DNA of 64,000 nt. Origin: Gemmatirosa kalamazoonensis (GTDB lineage: Bacteria > Gemmatimonadota > Gemmatimonadetes > Gemmatimonadales > Gemmatimonadaceae). The notes under the pieces are model-generated. The model saw only the letters and a program-made list of their open reading frames with translations. It had not been told where the DNA came from and made no database searches. Below, piece by piece: positions 41,347 through 50,625 of the stretch. Positions within the stretch are counted from its first letter, which is position 1. Every line of letters starts with the position of its first letter. The translations under genes were made by a program, and so were the position numbers. The stretch lies in assembly GCF_000522985.1 (NCBI RefSeq), contig NZ_CP007128.1:5192220-5256219 (forward strand). The letters are read 5' to 3'.

Positions 41347-42333
41347 TCACCATCGCGGGTGCACGGCCTCTCGGAGGTACTGGTCGTACACCTCACCCAC
41401 CCGCGCCATCGTCTGCGCGGAGAGCGGGGCGAGGTCGAGTGCGTGCACGTTCCCCTCCACCTGCGCCGCGTCGCGCGCGCCGGGAATCGTCGCCGTCACC
41501 TCGGGGTGCATCAGGATCCAGCGGAGCGCGAGCTGCGCCATCGTCGCGCCGTTAGGCACGAGCGGCCGCAGCGCCTCCACCGCCTCGAGCCCGCGCGCGT
41601 AGTCCACGCCGCTGAACGTCTCGCCGACGTCGAACGCCTCGCCGCGGCGGTTGAACGTGCGGTGGTCCGTCGGCGCGAACTCGGTGTCGGCGCGGTACTT
41701 CCCCGAGAGCAGCCCGCTCGCGAGCGGCACGCGCGCGAGGATGCCGACCTGCCGCGCGCGCGCCACGGGGAAGAACTCCTCGGCCGGACGCAGCCGGAAC
41801 ATGTTGAAGATGATCTGCACCGACTGCACGTTCGGGTACTCGGCAGCGCGGACCGCCTCCTGCACGCGCTCCACGCTCACGCCATAGAAGCGGAGCTTCC
41901 CCGCCGTCACGAGGTCGTCGAGGATGCCGAACACCTCGGGCATCTCGTACACCTCGCCCGGAGGGCAGTGGAGCTGCAGCAGGTCGATCGCGTCGCAGCC
42001 GAGGTTGGCGAGCGAGCGCTCGACGAACGCGGTGAGGTTCGCGCGGTCGTAGCCCGCGGCGACGTGCGGGTTCAGCCGCCGGCCGGCCTTCGTGGCGACG
42101 ATGATCTCCTCGCGCCGCTCGCGTCGGAGCCGTCCGACGAGCCGCTCCGAGTGTCCGTCGCCGTACACGTCGGCCGTGTCGACGAAGTTCACGCCGAGGT
42201 CCACGGCGCGGTGCAGCGCGCGCAGCGACTCCGCGTCGTCGGTCCGCCCCCACACGTCGCCGCCGATGGCCCACGCGCCGAAGCTGACGGCGGAGATCCT
42301 CCATCCGGTGCGACCGAGATCACGGTACTCCAT
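41347..42333 (-). CDS. Aldo/keto reductase
   Basis: A 328-residue NAD(P)H-dependent oxidoreductase of the AKR superfamily. The catalytic tetrad is visible: Asp and Tyr in FVDTADVYGDGHSE (about residues 46-59), Lys in IVATKAGRR, His in LLQLHCPPG. The C-terminal NADPH-binding element is TATIPGARDAAQVEGN. ATG 42333 has GGAGGA seven bases upstream, which excludes an earlier ATG. The substrate cannot be told; general stress proteins of the YghZ/Tas group are the closest by sequence feel. It is divergent from the PAS kinase with only 53 bp between. Confidence 0.92.
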   Translation of the reverse strand: MEYRDLGRTGWRISAVSFGAWAIGGDVWGRTDDAESLRALHRAVDLGVNFVDTADVYGDGHSERLVGRLRRERREEIIVATKAGRRLNPHVAAGYDRANLTAFVERSLANLGCDAIDLLQLHCPPGEVYEMPEVFGILDDLVTAGKLRFYGVSVERVQEAVRAAEYPNVQSVQIIFNMFRLRPAEEFFPVARARQVGILARVPLASGLLSGKYRADTEFAPTDHRTFNRRGEAFDVGETFSGVDYARGLEAVEALRPLVPNGATMAQLALRWILMHPEVTATIPGARDAAQVEGNVHALDLAPLSAQTMARVGEVYDQYLREAVHPRW

Positions 42334-42358
42334 GCGTGCTCCTCCCTGCATACGGGGC

Positions 42359-42378
42359 GCCATATGGCATTCTATATT
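42359..42378 (+). promoter_or_regulatory. Palindrome and TATATT box in a divergent promoter
   Basis: GCCATATGGC (42359-42368) is a perfect 10-bp palindrome, and TATATT (42373-42378) ends eight bases before ATG 42387. The box fits the leaderless pattern seen elsewhere. The palindrome may be a regulator site for one or both divergent genes. Confidence 0.4.
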
Positions 42379-42386
42379 TCGTATCG

Positions 42387-44420
42387 ATGACCACCGTCTC
42401 TCGCCATACCGTGCCGCTCGACCGCGTCTTTCCCGGCGACGGCGAGATGGCGCGCCGGTGCCGCGCGTTCGACTGGACGCGGACCTCGCTCGGCCCGCCG
42501 AGCACTTGGGATGCCGCGCTTCGCGTGGCGGTGCGCACGGCGCTCGAGTCGCCGATGCCGATCAATCTGTGGTGCGGCGCCGACCGGGTGCTGATCTACA
42601 ACGACGGCTACATCCCGCTCCTCGGCGCGAAGCACCCGCGCGCGCTCGGCACGCCCGGCTTCGAGGTGTGGCACGAGATCTGGCCGGAGATCAGCGGCAT
42701 GTTCGACCGCATCCTGGCCGGCGGCCCGGCGACGTACGCCGAGGACGCGCCGTTCCGGATGGAGCGGAGCGGCGAGACCGATGCGGCATCGGCGTGGTTC
42801 ACGTTCTCGCTCAGCCCCGTGCGCGACGACGCGGGCGAGGTGATCGCGTTCTTCAACGTCGCCGTCGAGTCGACGCAGCGCATACTCGCGCAGCGCGAGG
42901 TGGAAGCGGCGCGCGCCGCCGCCGTGCGCGCCGAGGAGCGGCTGCGCGGGGTGTTCGCGCAGGCGCCCGCGTTCCTCGCTGTGCTGCGCGGCCCGGAGCA
43001 CGTGTTCGAGTTCGCGAACGACGCGTACCTGCAGCTCGTGGGGCATCGCGACATCATCGGGCGCCGCGTCGTCGACGCGATCCCCGAGGTCATCGGCCAG
43101 GGCTTCGTGGAGCTGCTCGACCGCGTGCTCGCGACCGGCGAGCCGTTCGTCGGGCGCGAGACGCCGGTACTGCTGCGACAGACGCCCGACGCGCCGCCGA
43201 CGCAGCTCTACCTCGACTTCGTGTACCAGCCGCTCGTCGAGGGCAACGGCGAACGCGTGGGCATCGTCGCGCACGGGTCGAACGTCACCGAGGCCGTGAT
43301 GGCGCGGCGCGCGATCGAGGCGAGCGAGGCGCGCTACCGCTTCCTCGCGAACGCAATCCCGGTGCAGGTGTGGACCGCGACGCCCGACGGCGCGCTCGAC
43401 TTCGTTAGCGACCGCACCGCGCGCTCGCTCGGTCGTCCGGCCCACGCGCTGCTGGGCCCCGGATGGCTCGACGTCGTGCATCCCGACGACGTCGCGGCCG
43501 CGACGGAGCGGTGGCAGCAGTCGCTGCGCACGGGCGAGCCGTACGAGGTGGAGTTCCGCCTCCGCAGCGCGGAGCACGGCGCCTACCGCTGGCACCTCGG
43601 CCGCGCGATCGCGCAGCGCGGCGACGACGGCGAGGTGCTCGCCTGGTTCGGCACGAACACCGACATCGAGGAGTCGAAGCGCGCGCAGGCGGAGCTGCAG
43701 CGGCTGACGCAGGAAGCGCTCGACGCCAACCGCGCGAAGAGCGACTTCCTCGCCGCGATGAGCCACGACCTGCGCACGCCGCTGAACGCGATCGGCGGCT
43801 ATGCGCAGCTCATGGAGATGGGCGTGCGCGGGCCGATCACCGACGAGCAGCGCACCGACCTCGCGCGGATCCAGCGCGCGAAGGAGCACCTCGACCGGCT
43901 GGTGAGCGACGTGCTGAGCTTCGCGAAGCTCGGCGCGGGACGCATCGACCTGCGCCGGCACACGGTGGAGGCGCGCGCGCTCGTCGCTTCGGTGCTGGAG
44001 ATGATCGGGCCGCAGCTCGAGGAGAAGCGGCTGGAGCTGCGCGCGCCCGACGTGCCTAACGGGATCCTCATCGCGTGCGACATCGACAAGACGCGGCAGA
44101 TCCTCGTCAACCTGCTCGCGAACGCGCTGAAGTTCACCCCCGCCGGCGGCACGATCGCGATCGCCGTGCGCGCGGCGTCGGCGGTCGTCTCCATCGACGT
44201 CACCGACAACGGCATCGGGATCCCCGGCGACCAGCTCGAGCGCATCTTCCAGCCGTTCGCGCAGGCCGAGCGCGCGCTCGACCCGCGCGAGCAGGGCGTG
44301 GGACTCGGGCTCGCGATCAGCCGTCAGCTCGCGCGCGCGATGGCCGGCGAGCTGCGCGTGAGCAGCGCCCCCGGCGTGGGCTCGACGTTCACGCTCACGC
44401 TGCCGCGGCACGCCGGCTGA
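42387..44420 (+). CDS. Multi-PAS sensor histidine kinase
   Basis: A 677-residue cytoplasmic kinase without membrane segments. Three PAS-like domains cover about residues 20-165, 185-310 and 320-435, the last being a clear PAS_3 (GWLDVVHPDDVAAATERWQQ). The phosphoaccepting histidine is in MSHDLRTPLNAIGGY (about 460). N box LVNLLANALKFTP, G1 DNGIGIP and G2 GVGLGLAISR complete the ATPase domain. There is no receiver domain and no response-regulator gene nearby, so it is an orphan kinase. The TATATT box eight bases before the ATG and absence of a Shine-Dalgarno sequence suggest a leaderless mRNA. It ends three bases from the convergent xylB. Confidence 0.93.
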   Translation: MTTVSRHTVPLDRVFPGDGEMARRCRAFDWTRTSLGPPSTWDAALRVAVRTALESPMPINLWCGADRVLIYNDGYIPLLGAKHPRALGTPGFEVWHEIWPEISGMFDRILAGGPATYAEDAPFRMERSGETDAASAWFTFSLSPVRDDAGEVIAFFNVAVESTQRILAQREVEAARAAAVRAEERLRGVFAQAPAFLAVLRGPEHVFEFANDAYLQLVGHRDIIGRRVVDAIPEVIGQGFVELLDRVLATGEPFVGRETPVLLRQTPDAPPTQLYLDFVYQPLVEGNGERVGIVAHGSNVTEAVMARRAIEASEARYRFLANAIPVQVWTATPDGALDFVSDRTARSLGRPAHALLGPGWLDVVHPDDVAAATERWQQSLRTGEPYEVEFRLRSAEHGAYRWHLGRAIAQRGDDGEVLAWFGTNTDIEESKRAQAELQRLTQEALDANRAKSDFLAAMSHDLRTPLNAIGGYAQLMEMGVRGPITDEQRTDLARIQRAKEHLDRLVSDVLSFAKLGAGRIDLRRHTVEARALVASVLEMIGPQLEEKRLELRAPDVPNGILIACDIDKTRQILVNLLANALKFTPAGGTIAIAVRAASAVVSIDVTDNGIGIPGDQLERIFQPFAQAERALDPREQGVGLGLAISRQLARAMAGELRVSSAPGVGSTFTLTLPRHAG

Positions 44421-44423
44421 GCG

Positions 44424-45926
44424 TCAGCGCTGCGCAGAGGGCGCCGCGGGCTGCGCGGCGGCGTACGACGCCCGGAACCGCGCGTACACGTCGTCGTACG
44501 CGCGATGCGCCGCCGGGTCGGGGTGCTCGAGCGCGCTGCGGGTGAGCGTCGCCTTCCCCGCCGCCGCGAGATCGGCGAACGCGCCGACGCCCACCGCGCC
44601 GAGCAGCGCCGCGCCATACGCCGGGCCTTCCTCGCGGTTCACCGTCTGCACCGGCAGCCCGTAGACCTCGGCCTGCAGCGTGCGCACGAACGGGCTCTTC
44701 GCGCCGCCGCCGGTGAGCAGCAGGCTCGCCGGCGCGAGGCCGAGCGACTGGAGGATCGAGACCGAGTCGCGGAGCGCGAACGAGACGCCCTCGAGCACGG
44801 CGCGCGTGGTGTGCGCCCGCGTGTGCGCGAGCGAGAGGCCCAACAGCGCGCCGCGCGCCGACGCGTCGCGATGCGGCGTGCGCTCGCCCTGCAGGTACGG
44901 CAGGAACGTGACGCCCTCGGCGCCGCGCGGCACGCTCGCCGCCTCGGCGTCGAGCCGCGCGCTCGCGCCGGGCGACGCCAGCTCGCGCGCGAACTGCTCG
45001 CGGTACCACGAGAACGCGCCGCCCGCCGACAGCACGACGCCCATCACGTACCACACGTTAGGCACCACGTGGCAGAACGTGTGCGCGCGCAGCCCGGGAT
45101 CCACCACCGGCCGAGCGGTGGGCGCGAGCACGGTGCCGGACGTCCCCCAGCTCGCGACCGCCTCGCCCGGCGCCACGACGCCGACGCCCGCCGCTCCGCA
45201 CGCGTTGTCCGCGCCGCCGCCGACGACCGATGTTCCCTCCGCGAGCCCGCACGCCGCGGCCGCCTCGCCCGTCACACGCCCGAGCACGTCGGACGAGCCG
45301 CCGACGTCGGGGAGCAGCGCGCGCGGCACGTCGACGGCGGCGAGCAGCTCGTCGCTCCACCGCAGCCGCGCGGGATCGAACATCAGCGTGCCCGACGCGT
45401 CCGACGGCTCGGTGGCGAGCACGCCGGTGAGGCGGTAGCGGATGAAGTCCTTCGCCAGCAGCACGGTGGCGACGCGCGCGTAGGCGTCGGGCTCGTGGCG
45501 CCGCAGCCACAGCACCTTCGGGAGCGTGAAGCCCTCGAGCGCCGCGTTCATCACCCAATCGCGCAGCCTGTCCTCGCCGCCCGCACGCCGCGTGATCTCG
45601 TCGCACTCGGCGGTCGTGCGGCCGTCGCACCAGAGCAGCGCGGGGCGGATGACCTGCCCCGCGCGGTCGAGAAACACGCTCGAGTGCATCTGACCGGAGA
45701 TGCCGACCGCCGCGACGGAATCGTCGGGCCGCTGCGCCAGCACGTCGCGCAGCGCAGCGACGCTCGCCTGCCACCACGCCTCCGGATCCTGCTCCGCCCA
45801 GCCGGGCCGTGGGGTGCTCATCCTGAGCGGCGTCGTGGCCGACGCGACGACGTCGCCGCCGGGCGCGACGAGGATCGCCTTGACGCCGCTCGTGCCGACG
45901 TCGAGGCCGAGGAAGAGTGCACTCAT
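44424..45926 (-). CDS. xylB: Xylulokinase
   Basis: FGGY-family kinase of 500 residues that phosphorylates D-xylulose. LGLDVGTSGVKAILV is the N-terminal ATPase motif (residues 6-20). WCDGRTTAECDEI and GISGQMHSSV are typical of XylB, where QMH contacts substrate. The C-terminal domain has SWGTSGTV, LPYLQGERTPH and TGGGAKSPF. It is the last gene of the minus-strand xylan locus, separated from xylA by a hairpin (45967-46063), so it may be transcribed less or separately. Its 3' end is three bases from that of the PAS kinase. Confidence 0.95.
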   Translation of the reverse strand: MSALFLGLDVGTSGVKAILVAPGGDVVASATTPLRMSTPRPGWAEQDPEAWWQASVAALRDVLAQRPDDSVAAVGISGQMHSSVFLDRAGQVIRPALLWCDGRTTAECDEITRRAGGEDRLRDWVMNAALEGFTLPKVLWLRRHEPDAYARVATVLLAKDFIRYRLTGVLATEPSDASGTLMFDPARLRWSDELLAAVDVPRALLPDVGGSSDVLGRVTGEAAAACGLAEGTSVVGGGADNACGAAGVGVVAPGEAVASWGTSGTVLAPTARPVVDPGLRAHTFCHVVPNVWYVMGVVLSAGGAFSWYREQFARELASPGASARLDAEAASVPRGAEGVTFLPYLQGERTPHRDASARGALLGLSLAHTRAHTTRAVLEGVSFALRDSVSILQSLGLAPASLLLTGGGAKSPFVRTLQAEVYGLPVQTVNREEGPAYGAALLGAVGVGAFADLAAAGKATLTRSALEHPDPAAHRAYDDVYARFRASYAAAQPAAPSAQR

Positions 45927-45966
45927 GCGGGAATCATCGGTCGAGAGTCAGTGCAGGTGCGCTGTC

Positions 45967-46063
45967 CTTTCGGCAGGATAAACAGGATGGACAGGATGAA
46001 CACCAACAACGACTGCTTTGTTGTTGGTGTTCATCCTGTCCATCCTGTTCCTCCTGTCGAAAG
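45967..46063. repeat. Hairpin of GACAGGATG words after xylA
   Basis: The left arm (from CTTTCGGCAGGAT) and right arm (to 46063) pair over about 44 bases with a few mismatches at the base. The words are AACAGGATGGACAGGATG and the tips are CCAACAAC/GTTGTTGG. It follows the xylA stop and precedes xylB. Sister copies are at 49458-49548 and 60001-60093. Confidence 0.8.
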
Positions 46064-46069
46064 CAGCGC

Positions 46070-47239
46070 TCAGCGCGCTCCGAGCAGCACTTCGATCGTG
46101 AGCTGGTCGAGCCGCTCGTACGCGTAGCCCTGCGCGCGGATGGCGGGCAGATCGAGCTGCTGCTCCTTCAGCGCCTTCGCGCGCTCGGGCGAGAACTTCA
46201 CGCCGTCGTTCCCGGCCCCGTCGCCACGGGTCTTCAGCTCGCGCACGAGCTGCTGGATCTCGGCGTCGGCGTTCCAGCGCGCGGCCTTCTCCTTCAGGAT
46301 GAGATAGGTGCGCATGCAGCCGGCGGCGAAGTCCCACACGCCCTGCTCGTCCTCGGTGCGGTAGGCGTGCGCGTCGAAGTGGCGCATGCCGTTCCACTGC
46401 GCGTCCTCGAGCAGCTTCACGAGGAAGAAGTTGTCCTTCACGTTCACGGAGCCGAAGCGGAAGTCCTGGTCGTAGCGCCCCGGCTTCTGATCGTTCAGGT
46501 CGATGTGGAACAGCTTCCCCGCGTCGAGCGCCTGCGCGACGCCGTGCGTGAAGTCGAGCCCCGCCATCGTGTCGTGCGCGACCTCGGGGTTGAGCCCCAC
46601 CATCTCGGGATGGTCGAGCGTCTCGATGAACGCGAGCGCGTGGCCGATCGTCGGCAGGTAGATGTCGCCGCGCGGCTCGTTCGGCTTCGGCTCGAGCGCG
46701 AACTTGTAGTCGTACCCCTGCGCGATGTTGTACTCGCAGAGGAAGTTCAACGCGTCGCGGAACCACTTCATGGCGTCGCGCGGATCCTTCGCCGCGTTCG
46801 TCTCCGTGCCCTCGCGCCCGCCCCAGAACACGTACGTCTCGGCGCCGAACTCCTTGCCGAGGTCCATGGAGCGCATCGTCTTCTGCAGCGCGTAGGCGCG
46901 CACGCGCGCGTCGTTCGACGTGAACGCGCCGTCCTTGAACGCGGGGTCGGTGAACAGGTTCGTCGTCGCCATCGGGACCTTGAGCCCCGTGCGCTCGAGC
47001 GCGGCCCTGAAGTCCTTGATGATCTGCGCGCGCTCCGACGCCGACGCGTCGCGCGGAACGAGATCCTCGTCGTGGAAGTTCACCCCGTACGCTCCCAGCT
47101 CGCCGAGCTTGTCGACGATGCACGGCGCGGAGATGGCGGAGCGCACCGGCTCACCGAACGGGTCGCGGCCGACGTTGCCGACGGTCCAGAGGCCGAACGT
47201 GAAGTGGTGCTCGGGGCGGGGCGTGTAGGCGTCGCTCAT
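46070..47239 (-). CDS. xylA: Xylose isomerase
   Basis: TIM-barrel enzyme of 389 residues that isomerises D-xylose to D-xylulose using two divalent metals. Active-site elements: NFHDEDLVP (His56, Asp59), VFWGGREG, metal-binding [13 protein letters not shown] (about residues 182-193), and GLNPEVAHD with the second metal ligands. The length and the absence of an N-terminal extension place it in the shorter actinobacterial-type group rather than the E. coli group. It lies seven bases from the GH67 gene and is probably co-transcribed with it, linking glucuronoxylan debranching to xylose catabolism. Confidence 0.96.
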   Translation of the reverse strand: MSDAYTPRPEHHFTFGLWTVGNVGRDPFGEPVRSAISAPCIVDKLGELGAYGVNFHDEDLVPRDASASERAQIIKDFRAALERTGLKVPMATTNLFTDPAFKDGAFTSNDARVRAYALQKTMRSMDLGKEFGAETYVFWGGREGTETNAAKDPRDAMKWFRDALNFLCEYNIAQGYDYKFALEPKPNEPRGDIYLPTIGHALAFIETLDHPEMVGLNPEVAHDTMAGLDFTHGVAQALDAGKLFHIDLNDQKPGRYDQDFRFGSVNVKDNFFLVKLLEDAQWNGMRHFDAHAYRTEDEQGVWDFAAGCMRTYLILKEKAARWNADAEIQQLVRELKTRGDGAGNDGVKFSPERAKALKEQQLDLPAIRAQGYAYERLDQLTIEVLLGAR

Positions 47240-47246
47240 CGCAAGC

Positions 47247-49442
47247 TCAGGGAACGTTGTCGCAGCGGGGTTTGTCGCGGTTCGCCGGGCAGCGAACCTG
47301 GAGATAGTACTGCAGCGGGTGCGCGGGCTGCTCGTAGCGTGCCGGAATGGGTAGATGCGAGAACGACTGGAAGTATGTCAGCGCCGCGTCGCGCCACCAG
47401 CGGGCTTCCTTCTCCTGGATCGCCAGGAAGCTCTGTACGTCGCGGAACCGCTCGTCGTCCACCTTGCCGCGCTGGGCGTCCCAGGTGCGCTGCATGGCGC
47501 GCACGGAGTCGACCCCGGCGTTGTAGCGCGCGACGAGCTCGTCCCAGAGCGGCCGGCCGTGCGTCGCCGGCAGCCGCTCGGTCCACCCGACGTGATGGAA
47601 CCAGAGCAGCACGGAGTCGGGCACCGTCCGCTGGTTCCCCCACCGCGCGCGGATCGGCGGCGCGTACTGCTCCAGCGCGTTGCTCCCCGTCGCGGTGCGG
47701 TCGAAGCCGAGGCCGAGCGAGTCGGCGCGGTGGAAGTAGGTCGGCGTCTGGTCGGCGCGCATGCGCGTGTTCGGCCCACCGACCCACGGCCCCGGCCCGT
47801 AGTGGTGCCCCGTGGCCATGATGTGCGCGAGGCCGAGCGGCGTCATGTAGTTCACGACCGCCTCGCGCGACGTCTTCATCATCGCCTTCACCGCGCGCAC
47901 GAACGACGGGTCGTTCGTGAACGTCATGCGCAGCCAGTCGTCGGCGATGTCGCTCGCCGACATCTCGGGATCCCACGCGAGGCGGCCGTACGCGTACCAG
48001 TTCGCCTGGTTGAACTGCGAGCCGGTCCAGTTGCGATCGTCGCCGATGTTCGATACGCCGGCGATGCCGGTGCGCGCGTAACCGTGCAGCGAGCCGTCGA
48101 TCACCTTCGCGACGGTGGAGCCCTTCCCCTTCGCCCACGTGTCGGACCGCAGCACCTCCTCGAACTCCTGCCCGAGGTAGACGAGGTGCGTGTCCTGGCC
48201 GAGGTACTCCTTCGTGACCTGGAACTCCATCATGAGCGGCGTCTTCGGCATCGCGCCGAAGAGCGGCGAGAACGGCTCGCGCGGCTGGAAGTCGAGCGGC
48301 CCGTTCTTCACCTGCACGAACGCGTTGTCGCGGAACTGCCCGTCGAGCGGCTTGAACTCCGTGTACGCCTGCTTCACGCGGTCGACAGGCACCTCGTTGC
48401 TGTACACGAACGCGCGCCACATCACCACGCCGCCGTGCGGCGCGAGCGCCTCGGCGAACATGTTCGCGCCGTCGGCGTGCGTGCGGTGATAGTCCTGCGG
48501 GCCGGGCTGCCCCTCCGAGTTCGCCTTCACGGTGAACCCGCCGAAGTCGGGGATCAGCGCGTAGATGGAGTCGATCTTCGCCTTCCACCACGCGCGCACC
48601 GCGGGGTCGAGCGGGTCCGCCGTCTTCAGCCCGCCGATCTCGATCGGGGCGCTGAACCGCGCCGTGAGGTACACGCGCACGCCGTACGGGCGGAACACGT
48701 TCGCGAGCGCGGCGACCTTCGCGAGGTACTCGGGCGTCAGGATGCGCGCGTTCGCGTTCACGTTCGTGAGCACCGCGCCGTTGATGCCGATCGACGCGTT
48801 CGCGCGCGCGTAGTCGCGGTAGCGCGGGTTCGACGCGTCGGGGAGCGTGTCCCACGCCCACAACGAATGCCCGGCGTAGCCGCGCTCCACGCTGCGATTG
48901 AGGTTGTCCCAGTGGTTCAGCAGCCGGAGCTGGATCTTCGGCGCGCTCGCCACCGCGAGGTTCGCGAGCGTGCCGTACGTCTGGAGCTGGCGCAGGAACC
49001 GGAACGCGCCGTAGAGCGCGCCGACGTCGCTGTTCGCGGCGACGACGATCGCGCGCCGGCCGCCCACGCGCGTCGCGCGCACGACGTAGCCCTCGCGCCC
49101 AACGGCCCGCAGCGCGTCGCCGAGGCCTAACGCGCCGATCGTGCGCGACGACGCCGGCGTGCCGACGATCACCGCGCCGTCGCGCGTGGCCGACGCCGAC
49201 AGCGGCACGTCGGCGCCGAGCAGTCCGCGCAGCCCGGTCCGCAGCTCGTCGCGCGCCGCGCGCAGCGTCGGCGAGTCGCCGTCGACCACGAGCTGCGTCA
49301 CGGCCGCGCGGTACTCGGCCAGCCGCGCCGCGTCCGTCACCGGGCGGTAGCGCAGCCACAGGTCGTAACCGTCCTCCGCGCGCGCGGGCGCGGCGGCGGA
49401 CAGGACCAACCATAGCGTGATCAATGCTCTCTTCATTCGCAT
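47247..49442 (-). CDS. GH67 alpha-glucuronidase, exported
   Basis: A 731-residue enzyme that removes 4-O-methylglucuronic acid from the ends of xylo-oligosaccharides. The signal peptide is [20 protein letters not shown]. An N-terminal GH67N-like domain (to about 155) precedes the (beta/alpha)8 catalytic core: [20 protein letters not shown] (about 340) holds conserved acidic residues, and [13 protein letters not shown] and [16 protein letters not shown] are GH67 hallmarks. The C-terminal helical domain ends with [17 protein letters not shown] 49442 or 49436 are both possible; no Shine-Dalgarno is seen. Export distinguishes it from the cytoplasmic GH67 enzymes of Bacillus. Confidence 0.94.
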   Translation of the reverse strand: MRMKRALITLWLVLSAAAPARAEDGYDLWLRYRPVTDAARLAEYRAAVTQLVVDGDSPTLRAARDELRTGLRGLLGADVPLSASATRDGAVIVGTPASSRTIGALGLGDALRAVGREGYVVRATRVGGRRAIVVAANSDVGALYGAFRFLRQLQTYGTLANLAVASAPKIQLRLLNHWDNLNRSVERGYAGHSLWAWDTLPDASNPRYRDYARANASIGINGAVLTNVNANARILTPEYLAKVAALANVFRPYGVRVYLTARFSAPIEIGGLKTADPLDPAVRAWWKAKIDSIYALIPDFGGFTVKANSEGQPGPQDYHRTHADGANMFAEALAPHGGVVMWRAFVYSNEVPVDRVKQAYTEFKPLDGQFRDNAFVQVKNGPLDFQPREPFSPLFGAMPKTPLMMEFQVTKEYLGQDTHLVYLGQEFEEVLRSDTWAKGKGSTVAKVIDGSLHGYARTGIAGVSNIGDDRNWTGSQFNQANWYAYGRLAWDPEMSASDIADDWLRMTFTNDPSFVRAVKAMMKTSREAVVNYMTPLGLAHIMATGHHYGPGPWVGGPNTRMRADQTPTYFHRADSLGLGFDRTATGSNALEQYAPPIRARWGNQRTVPDSVLLWFHHVGWTERLPATHGRPLWDELVARYNAGVDSVRAMQRTWDAQRGKVDDERFRDVQSFLAIQEKEARWWRDAALTYFQSFSHLPIPARYEQPAHPLQYYLQVRCPANRDKPRCDNVP

Positions 49443-49457
49443 CGGTGCTCGGCGTTC

Positions 49458-49548
49458 TCGACAGGATGCACAGGATGGACAGGATGAGCGCCAACACCAA
49501 CTGCTTCGTCGTTGGTGCTCATCCTGTCCATCCTGTTCATCCTGTCGA
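49458..49548. repeat. Hairpin of GACAGGATG words overlapping the galM stop
   Basis: TCGACAGGATGCACAGGATG and further words face their complements ending CATCCTGTCGA at 49548. Tips are CCAAC/GTTGG-like. The last codons and the stop of the aldose epimerase gene (49537-49539) are part of the right arm. It separates that gene from the GH67-xylA unit. Confidence 0.8.
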
Positions 49549-50625
49549 AGAGAAGCGGAAGACGGTGCGCGACGTGTACGTGTCGCCGGGACGCAGGATC
49601 GTCGACGGAAAGTGCGGCTGGTTCGGCGAGTCGGGGAAGTGCTGCGTCTCCAGCGCGAGGCCGGACCGCGCACCGTAGCGCACGCCGCCCTTGCCCGGCG
49701 GGCCCTCGGCGAGCGCGTTTCCCGAGTAGAAGTGCACGCCCGGCTCGGTGGTGAACACGTCGAGCGCGCGCCCGCTCCGCGGCTCGTGCACGCGCGCGGC
49801 GAAGCGGAGCCCGGGCGCGTCGCCGTCGATCACGAAGTTGTGGTCGTAGCCCCCGGCGTGCGCGAGCTGCGGATCGGCGTCGTCGATGCGCGCGCCGATC
49901 GCGGTCGGCGTTCGGAAGTCGAACGGCGTGTCCTGCACCGCGCGCAGCTCGCCCGTGGGGATGAGAAGCGCGTCGACCGGCGTGTAGCGCGACGCGCTCA
50001 GCGTGAGCAGGTGCTCGCACACGTCGCCCGCGCCGTGTCCCGCGAGGTTGAAGTACGCGTGCTGCGTGAGGTTCACCGGGGTGGCGCGCGTCGTCGTCGC
50101 GTGGTACTCCACGACGAGCGCGTCGTCCTGCGTCAGCGTGTACCGCACGTGCGCCGCGAGCGCGCCGGGGTAGCCCTCGTCGCCGTCCGGGCTGACGTGG
50201 CGCAGCACGGCGCCCACGCCGCGCTCGTCGGCGAACGGCTCCGTCGCCCACACCGCGGTGTGAAAGCCGCCGGGCCCACCGTGCAGGTGGTTCGGCCCGT
50301 CGTTCGCGTCGACGACGTGCTCGGTGCCGTCGAGCGTGAAGCGCCCGCCCGCGATGCGGTTCGCGTAGCGCCCGACGAGCGTGCCGAGGTAGCGTGGGTC
50401 GGCCTCGTACGCGTCGAGCGTGTCGTAGCCCAGCACCACGTCGTCGAGCGCGCCGTCGCGGTCGGGCACGTGCAGCGACGCGATGATGCCGCCGAGCGTG
50501 AGGAAGCGCAGCGCGACGCCGTTCGCGTTCGTCAGGGTGTACGCGTGCACCGTCTCGCCGGACGACGTGACGCCGAACGGCTCGCAGCGCACGCCGCGGG
50601 TGAGGTCGAGCGAGGTCGTGCTCAT
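49537..50625 (-). CDS. galM: Aldose 1-epimerase
   Basis: A 362-residue mutarotase interconverting anomers of xylose, glucose or galactose. Catalytic His189 lies in NLTQHAYFNLAGH and the catalytic Glu in GLALETQHFPDSP (about residue 328); GGFHTAVW and the RYANRIAGGRF motif are typical. No signal peptide, so cytoplasmic. Its ATG overlaps the GH9 stop (ATGA), and it is the last gene of the MFS-GH10-GH10-GH115-GH9-galM operon. The C-terminal Ser-Thr-Gly and stop are encoded in a hairpin arm. Confidence 0.94.
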   Translation of the reverse strand: MSTTSLDLTRGVRCEPFGVTSSGETVHAYTLTNANGVALRFLTLGGIIASLHVPDRDGALDDVVLGYDTLDAYEADPRYLGTLVGRYANRIAGGRFTLDGTEHVVDANDGPNHLHGGPGGFHTAVWATEPFADERGVGAVLRHVSPDGDEGYPGALAAHVRYTLTQDDALVVEYHATTTRATPVNLTQHAYFNLAGHGAGDVCEHLLTLSASRYTPVDALLIPTGELRAVQDTPFDFRTPTAIGARIDDADPQLAHAGGYDHNFVIDGDAPGLRFAARVHEPRSGRALDVFTTEPGVHFYSGNALAEGPPGKGGVRYGARSGLALETQHFPDSPNQPHFPSTILRPGDTYTSRTVFRFSSTG

